Positions 59,406-64,000 of a stretch of DNA of 64,000 bases are shown here, piece by piece (the stretch's first letter is position 1; each line of letters begins with the position of its first letter). Source of the stretch: Bacteroidales bacterium UBA2714 (GTDB taxonomy: Bacteria > Bacteroidota > Bacteroidia > Bacteroidales > P3). The notes below the pieces were generated by a model. The model ran no database searches, was not told the DNA's origin, and worked only from the letters and a program-made list of their open reading frames with translations. The stretch is taken from the NCBI GenBank assembly GCA_002354035.1, contig DEKU01000071.1:1-64000 (forward strand). The letters run 5' to 3'. The position numbers were made by a program, and so were the translations under genes.

Positions 59406-61739
59406 TTAGTCCGGGTTCCCCTCTTTGGCAATCGACTGCAACTCCATCTTGCCGAAGCGGAGGGTGATGGAAAGACTGACGAAACGGCTGTCGGTGTGGG
59501 AAGTGCTGTAGTCGAGGAGGTAGGGGTTGGTGTTCCAGGACTGGGAGCGATTCCAATTGAAGAGGTCGGTGACGTTGAGCACCACCGAGAGGCGTTTCTG
59601 CCAGAAGTCAGCGCTGAGACCCATATCAATGGTGTAGCCGCTCTGACGTTCGACGAAGAGGGCTTGCGTGGGCGACGAGTAGTTGCCCGAGAGGTTCAGC
59701 CGCACCCGACCCGCGATGTTTGCCCAGCAGTTGAGACGGAAGCTGTAGGAGGTCATGGCGCTGCTGTAGTGCCCCGCCTTGGGGTGATTTACTTCGTAGC
59801 CCGAGCGGTAGAGGTTGGCATAGAGGCGGAAGTTGAGCCATGCCACCGGGCGATAGGTGGCGTTGCCTTCGATGCCGGTCTTGTAGCTGCTGCCCACGTT
59901 GTAGGGCATGCTGTAGCTGATGAGCCGTCCGAGGTAGGGGTCAATCTCGCTGACAGCCTCTTTACAGTAGTTGATGTCGTTGGAGGAGAGGCGGGCGTAA
60001 CTCTCTATGCCCACCGAGCCGTGGGAGGCGAAGTAGCGGTTCCAGCTGAGGTCGACGCTGTGGGTGTATCCGGCCTTCAACAAGGGGTTGCCCACTTTGT
60101 AGGAGTCTTCGTCGTAGCGGCGGGCGGTGGAGAGGTTCTCCGCCGAGGGCATGGAGGTGGCGAGGGAGTAGGCAAACCGGAAGTAATGCATGCTCTTGGT
60201 GCGGTAGGTGAGCCGCAGTGAGGGTTTGAGATAGCAATAGGCGAAAGAGGTGTCGTCGGGGAAGAGTGCATCCAAAGAATAGTCGCAGTGGTTCCAATAG
60301 CCGCGCAACCCCAGGGTCATGGTGAAGGCCTTCCACTTGTGCCGCCAGCTGGCAGAGGCGGAGGCCTGCGTGGTGCGGTCGGTCTTGTCGAAACGGCGTA
60401 GATAATCAAGGCTGTCGTATGCCATCGTGGCAACGTTGAAGAAACTGGGTGACGAGTAGTTGCTGACGAGCGAGGGGACAAGCGAGAGCCCCAGTGTCAG
60501 CTCGTCGTCGACGGTGAGCGGGCGGTTGTAGTCGGCACTGAGGGTGAGGCTGTTGTTGGTCATGCCGCCGAGGTAGGTTTTGTCGAAGTCGTTCAGTTCT
60601 GACGGCAGTATGCCCTCAAGCAGGGTGTAGTCACGTCGCAGGGTACGCTCATTGTGGCTGTAGTTGAGGTTGTCATAAAGGGTTACGGACAGGTTGTGTC
60701 CTACGTTGTCGAACTTGTGTTTCCAACTCAGGTTGGCCATTCCCATCAGGTTGAAGTCCCTGCTCTCCTGACTGTTCGTATAGGTGTAGTGCAACCCTTG
60801 CGGGAGGTAATACCACTGGTCGGTGGTGGTGAGCGAATGTTTTGTTGCGGGAAAAGTCACTGCCAAGCCAAAGAAGGAGAGGTCGTTCATCGAGTCGATT
60901 TGATAACTGAGGTTATAGGCTAAGGTGCCGGTGTATCGGTTGGTGTTGTTTTCGGTGGCGGTGTTGCTGGTGGCCGTGGTGTCGAACCCTTCGGCGCCGT
61001 CCTGACGGAATATGGAACCGGACTGCTCCGTCCGGTGGGTGGGGGTGCTGCCCACACCGAGATAAACATTGGTAGAAAGCTTTTCGTTCTTCAGCACATA
61101 GCTCACCCACGGGCTGACGGAGGGGCGGTTGCTGGCACCCAGGCCAAGGGAGAGGAAATGGCTGTTGCGTATGCGGGCGCTGGTTACGATGTTGATGATG
61201 TGGCACCCTTCCTGGACCATGTATTTGGCGGAGGGGTTCTTGATGACCTCGATGCGGTCTATGGCGTCGGCGGGCAGCGATTCGAGGTAGACTTTGAGGG
61301 TGGAGCCGTTCATGTGGGTGGGGTAGCCGTTAATCCATATCTCGATGTTGGTGGAGCCGCGCATGGTGATGTTGCCTTCGATGTCTACCTCCACACTGGG
61401 GGCGTTCTGAAGGGCATCGAGGGCGGTGAGGCCTTTCACGGTGGGGTCGTCCGAGACGTTGTAGTTCACCACCTCGTCGTCCATGCTGTAGATGGGGCGC
61501 GGGGCGCGGACGGATATGGCCTCAAGGGTTTTCACCCGCTGGAGGAGCAACAGGCTGTCCTGCCCCGGCGAACCGCCGGTGGCAATCGTTTTGGTGCTGT
61601 CGGTCTTAGCGGTGTCAGTCTTGGGTGCCTGCTCGTACACAGCGGCCCGGATGGCATCCATCATTTCAGGGGGAATCTGCGCCATCCCCTTGGCGATAGG
61701 GCATAGTATGAGCCCTATGAGGAAAGCAAGTTTCTTCAT
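59406..61739 (-). CDS. TonB-dependent receptor-type outer-membrane protein
   Basis: The 777-residue protein has a signal peptide (ending GMA-QIPP) and a plug-like domain (about 75-200: LEAISVRAPRPIYSMDDEVV, LQNAPSVEVDIEGNITMRGS, ADAIDRIEVIKNPSAKY). A 20-odd-stranded barrel of the family seen in Bacteroidota outer-membrane receptors follows. There is no carboxypeptidase-like N-terminal domain and no SusD partner nearby, so it is not a typical SusC. It lies downstream of an ECF sigma / anti-sigma-like pair and a DUF6108-like gene, which may regulate it. Confidence 0.85.
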   Translation of the reverse strand: MKKLAFLIGLILCPIAKGMAQIPPEMMDAIRAAVYEQAPKTDTAKTDSTKTIATGGSPGQDSLLLLQRVKTLEAISVRAPRPIYSMDDEVVNYNVSDDPTVKGLTALDALQNAPSVEVDIEGNITMRGSTNIEIWINGYPTHMNGSTLKVYLESLPADAIDRIEVIKNPSAKYMVQEGCHIINIVTSARIRNSHFLSLGLGASNRPSVSPWVSYVLKNEKLSTNVYLGVGSTPTHRTEQSGSIFRQDGAEGFDTTATSNTATENNTNRYTGTLAYNLSYQIDSMNDLSFFGLAVTFPATKHSLTTTDQWYYLPQGLHYTYTNSQESRDFNLMGMANLSWKHKFDNVGHNLSVTLYDNLNYSHNERTLRRDYTLLEGILPSELNDFDKTYLGGMTNNSLTLSADYNRPLTVDDELTLGLSLVPSLVSNYSSPSFFNVATMAYDSLDYLRRFDKTDRTTQASASASWRHKWKAFTMTLGLRGYWNHCDYSLDALFPDDTSFAYCYLKPSLRLTYRTKSMHYFRFAYSLATSMPSAENLSTARRYDEDSYKVGNPLLKAGYTHSVDLSWNRYFASHGSVGIESYARLSSNDINYCKEAVSEIDPYLGRLISYSMPYNVGSSYKTGIEGNATYRPVAWLNFRLYANLYRSGYEVNHPKAGHYSSAMTSYSFRLNCWANIAGRVRLNLSGNYSSPTQALFVERQSGYTIDMGLSADFWQKRLSVVLNVTDLFNWNRSQSWNTNPYLLDYSTSHTDSRFVSLSITLRFGKMELQSIAKEGNPD

Positions 61740-61821
61740 AACCTATTAATTGTGAATGTTTATAGTATAAAGTTTAAAGATATCTGGGTGCGGCAGCCTA
61801 CTTTTTGGTTTTTGGTTTTCC

Positions 61822-62463
61822 TTATTCGGCGGTGGCTTTTTTTACAGTGGTTTTCAGCACATACATCACCGACTGGGCATACACCTCGTCGTTGGGACAG
61901 TGGAACACCAGCGCGGTCATCGTGTCTTCGGAGAAGTAAATCAGATACACACCCTTGTCACCGGGCAAAGGATCGGCGGCGCGGCAGTAGATGTGCAGTA
62001 TCTTTGCCTGTTTTGATGAGGCTTTTGTGCTGTCTTTTTCAACGTTTATCTTCACATCCATATTCTTCATCTGGCTTATGAAAGCGGTGGCTATCGACCC
62101 TTCGAGCGTGGAGACATGGCTGAATTCAGGCGTGCTGTCGAGTTCATGCACATAATTGCGTATTGGCTTTTTTATGCTCTGCTTCAAGGGATAATACTCG
62201 ACAGTATCGTTTGTTTTCTCCGTCTTAGCCCCACTATAGGGTAATGCCCTCAGGCTCTTTTTCAAGTGAAGGAACGAGGCGGAATCGTTTGCCTCCAGCA
62301 TAGTGACGGTCACCTTAAGACCATTGCCGATAGGGTAGTTCTCGATGCACGAGGCCTTGATGCCCGTGCGACCCACGTAGGTCTTGTAAAGGGTGGTCTG
62401 GGCCGAGGCATGGCTCCCGAGCAGCAATCCGGCTAATAGTATAAATGTCTGAATGTGTTTCAT
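61822..62463 (-). CDS. Exported protein, DUF6108-like
   Basis: The 213-residue protein has a signal peptide (ending ASA-QTTLY). The mature part is a mixed alpha/beta domain with a C-terminal AKILHIYCRAADPLPGDKGV and YLIYFSEDTMTALVFHCPND. The position directly after the sigma factor and anti-sigma-like genes is as I recall for DUF6108 proteins. It starts one base after the preceding gene's stop, so it is in the same operon. Confidence 0.6.
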   Translation of the reverse strand: MKHIQTFILLAGLLLGSHASAQTTLYKTYVGRTGIKASCIENYPIGNGLKVTVTMLEANDSASFLHLKKSLRALPYSGAKTEKTNDTVEYYPLKQSIKKPIRNYVHELDSTPEFSHVSTLEGSIATAFISQMKNMDVKINVEKDSTKASSKQAKILHIYCRAADPLPGDKGVYLIYFSEDTMTALVFHCPNDEVYAQSVMYVLKTTVKKATAE

Positions 62464-62464
62464 A

Positions 62465-62818
62465 TTATTGTAATGTTTTGATTACTTGTTTCATTCTGTT
62501 CAACACCTCGTCGGGGTTGCAATTGTCTTCACAATAGACGCGCACACCATCGGTCGAGACCGAGTAGGCGTAGGCTGCCGGCGCCTCCTCGGCTCGGGGC
62601 ACAGTGGCTTTGGCCACCTCAGTGGAAGAAGTGGCGCCGGGCCGCTGCACCAACAAGGCCACACCTACCAAGCCCACCAAAGCCACCGCCGCCGCATAGG
62701 GCCACAGGCGGCGAATAGGTCGCGGGGAAAGTCCGCGGCCCTTGCCCTCACCCTGCCGCACCAGCAGATCGCGATGCTCAAGGTGTATCTGCTCTATCAG
62801 TTGATCCAAGTCTCTCAT
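62465..62818 (-). CDS. Putative anti-sigma factor-like membrane protein
   Basis: The 117-residue protein has an N-terminal helical segment (MRDLDQLIEQIHLEHRDLLV), one membrane helix (about 40-58) and a periplasmic tail with two cysteines (VYCEDNCNPDEVLNRMKQ). The start overlaps the stop of the ECF sigma gene by four bases. Topology and position are those of an anti-sigma factor, but there is no recognisable anti-sigma domain, so this is an inference from context. Confidence 0.6.
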   Translation of the reverse strand: MRDLDQLIEQIHLEHRDLLVRQGEGKGRGLSPRPIRRLWPYAAAVALVGLVGVALLVQRPGATSSTEVAKATVPRAEEAPAAYAYSVSTDGVRVYCEDNCNPDEVLNRMKQVIKTLQ

Positions 62819-63285
62819 GGGGTAATCATTTTTCTCAGTTTTGCTTTTATCCGCGCCATACGGGTTTGCACATTGGTTTCGCTTATGCCCAGCATCTCCC
62901 CTATCTCGCCCTGTTTCCAGCCGTCAAGATAGAGCTGAATGAGCTGGCGGTCCCTCTGCGGGAGACGCCCGACCAGTTCGTGCAGCCGTTCTGCTGCCTC
63001 GCGGTCGGTCAGGTCCTCGGCAAAGTCGAGCCTGTCGATTGCCGTGGTCTCCACCTGCCGCTTGCGGTGGCGCCACCACGATATGCCCGTGTTCACCGCC
63101 ACACGCCACACCCAGGTGACCGCCTTGGCCTGCGGCCGATAGTGCTGCCAGCCCTGCCACAGGTTCACTATAATATCCTGCCGTAAGTCCTCGCGGTCCT
63201 CGCGGCGGTGGCAGAAGGAGCGGCACACGGCATCGATGGCTGCCGAATGCTTCTCGACCAGAGTCAGAAATGGATGCTGCGTCAT
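62815..63285 (-). CDS. ECF-type RNA polymerase sigma factor
   Basis: With ATG 63285-63283 the product is 156 residues. Region 2 is CRREDREDLRQDIIVNLWQG followed by VTWVWRVAVNTGISWWRHRK. Region 4 is LPQRDRQLIQLYLDGWKQGE and IGEMLGISETNVQTRMARIK, a helix-turn-helix. The frame is open further upstream but the added residues are not sigma-like. It heads a minus-strand operon with the anti-sigma-like and DUF6108-like genes. Confidence 0.88.
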   Translation of the reverse strand: MTQHPFLTLVEKHSAAIDAVCRSFCHRREDREDLRQDIIVNLWQGWQHYRPQAKAVTWVWRVAVNTGISWWRHRKRQVETTAIDRLDFAEDLTDREAAERLHELVGRLPQRDRQLIQLYLDGWKQGEIGEMLGISETNVQTRMARIKAKLRKMITP

Positions 63286-63746
63286 ACCCCTATTAAACGC
63301 CCGAAAATGAAAAAAAGCACAAAGGAGCAAAAAAAATCTGTTGCCCCGCAACCCGAAGACCGATTTCCCTCCATAGCCGAAGGGTAGAACTGACCCAAAA
63401 CAGAGCTGGGTCAACTTTTGATACAGTAACGACGCGACATGTCGGGCAATCCGGACTCCACCACCTTGTACGGACCTCAGAGATGGCGAAAGGACCCGAC
63501 GCTGCACGCTTTTTTCTTTATACTTATTTTATACTTACTCTCTGAAACATAAAATAAGTACAAAGGAAATGCAGAAAAAGACGAAAGCAAGCTCTGGAGA
63601 ATGTGGCTGCATGGTGGGGGGGGGCTTTGGGGCTGGCCTTGCGGCACGGGGGCTGACCGCCGATGACGGGACCACACCAGCGGCAAGCCTTACCCCCGGG
63701 TCGTGCCGAGAGAGCCGGGAAGGGTGACTTCGTGGCTGGCGTGGGG
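63286..63746. other. Intergenic region upstream of the sigma factor
   Basis: Features seen are a 7-bp inverted repeat TGACCCA/TGGGTCA (63391-63397 and 63407-63413) followed by an ACTTTTG run, and a G9 homopolymer at 63616-63624. No convincing gene is present. The inverted repeat may be an operator or a weak terminator. Confidence 0.45.
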
Positions 63747-64000
63747 TTAGAAAGGCCCGAAGGGATTGCTCCAGCCAGTGGTGTCGTAGGTGTTGAACTG
63801 GATTTCGAGATGGTGTGTGATGCCGGAAGGGATGCTGTCCAGCCCCAGCCGGGTGAGGGTGTATCGCGTGCCGTCGGTGAGCAGCTGGAGGCGGTCCTCG
63901 CCCAGATAGGGTGGGTTGAGGCCATAGCGGGTGCGGGCTTCAACCCATTCCCACACATCGGCCCGATGCTCGGCTACGCGCTGCACGAAGAGGTCGTGCG
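63747..64000 (-). CDS. C-terminal part of a truncated hypothetical protein
   Basis: The open frame enters from the right edge of the window and ends at TAA 63749-63747. The visible 83 residues (VQRVAEHRADVWEWVEARTR, YTLTRLGLDSIPSGITHH, LEIQFNTYDTTGWSNPFGPF) give no recognised family. The 5' end is outside the window. Confidence 0.6.
   Translation of the reverse strand, partial: HDLFVQRVAEHRADVWEWVEARTRYGLNPPYLGEDRLQLLTDGTRYTLTRLGLDSIPSGITHHLEIQFNTYDTTGWSNPFGPF

Noticed and set aside
63616..63624. G9 tract as a phase-variation switch
   Set aside because: It lies in intergenic sequence far from any promoter I can place, so no gene can be linked to it.

Overview
The window looks like a chromosomal segment of a Bacteroidales-type bacterium (phylum Bacteroidota). 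The evidence is: many promoters of the TAnnTTTG type (usually TATCTTTGCA) instead of sigma-70 boxes; two proteins ending in a type IX secretion (T9SS) type-A sorting domain; a PorE-like OmpA/PD40 protein; a BspA-like (DUF285) lipoprotein; and small lipoproteins and gene pairs typical of this phylum. I cannot name a genus. Most of the window is ordinary core genome: rimP-nusA-infB, mrdA-rodA-clpX, clpP-dut-namZ, thiL-pcm, efp, miaA, lepA, trmD, manA, queD and one tRNA-Arg(CCT).

Layout. 1-5.5 kb (minus): a short peptide gene behind a long structured leader, then M1 peptidase (T9SS cargo) - barrel protein - rbfA - FtsX/LolE-like permease. 5.5-13.5 kb (plus): a tightly packed membrane operon of SPFH protein, tiny membrane protein, Arc/RHH protein, thioredoxin-like protein, three paralogous 4-TM proteins, acyltransferase and ABC ATPase/permease; a terminator then separates a CPBP protease. 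13.6-15 kb: tiny lipoprotein, SprT-like protein, beta-carbonic anhydrase. 15-16.8 kb (minus): thiL-pcm. 17-24 kb: a lipoprotein, an orphan copy of the structured RNA, rimP-nusA-infB, an S23/four-helix-bundle gene inside an inverted repeat, tRNA-Arg. 24.6-29.6 kb: a third copy of the structured RNA leading into a short peptide and a DUF285 lipoprotein, then an AAA/DUF4143 ATPase behind two palindromes, then AlkD. 29.7-43 kb: cell-wall elongation and housekeeping genes. 43-48.5 kb (minus): miaA, PorE-like protein, NamZ, dUTPase, ClpP. 49-54.2 kb: a 1718-aa T9SS-exported multidomain protein. 54.4-58.8 kb: M23/LysM peptidase, trmD, DUF7935-like protein, lepA. 59.4-64 kb (minus): TonB-type receptor, an ECF sigma / anti-sigma-like module and a truncated gene.

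The most interesting signal is a three-copy RNA element (minus strand about 325-565; plus strand about 17836-18090 and 24684-24930). Each copy starts at a Bacteroidota promoter. Each has a hairpin with a 10-nt loop whose sequence is complementary to a segment further upstream (a pseudoknot), and the pairing is kept by entirely different bases in the divergent copy. Each also has a closing stem (GGCGTG..:CTCAYGCC) followed at once by a U-rich run. Two of the three copies precede short proteins sharing the pattern Y..P.VEVL.ARVE.GFQ.S, and both of those copies carry a competing hairpin that could disrupt the closing stem. I read this as a candidate regulatory RNA/peptide system whose association with surface proteins is seen directly once, at 25 kb.
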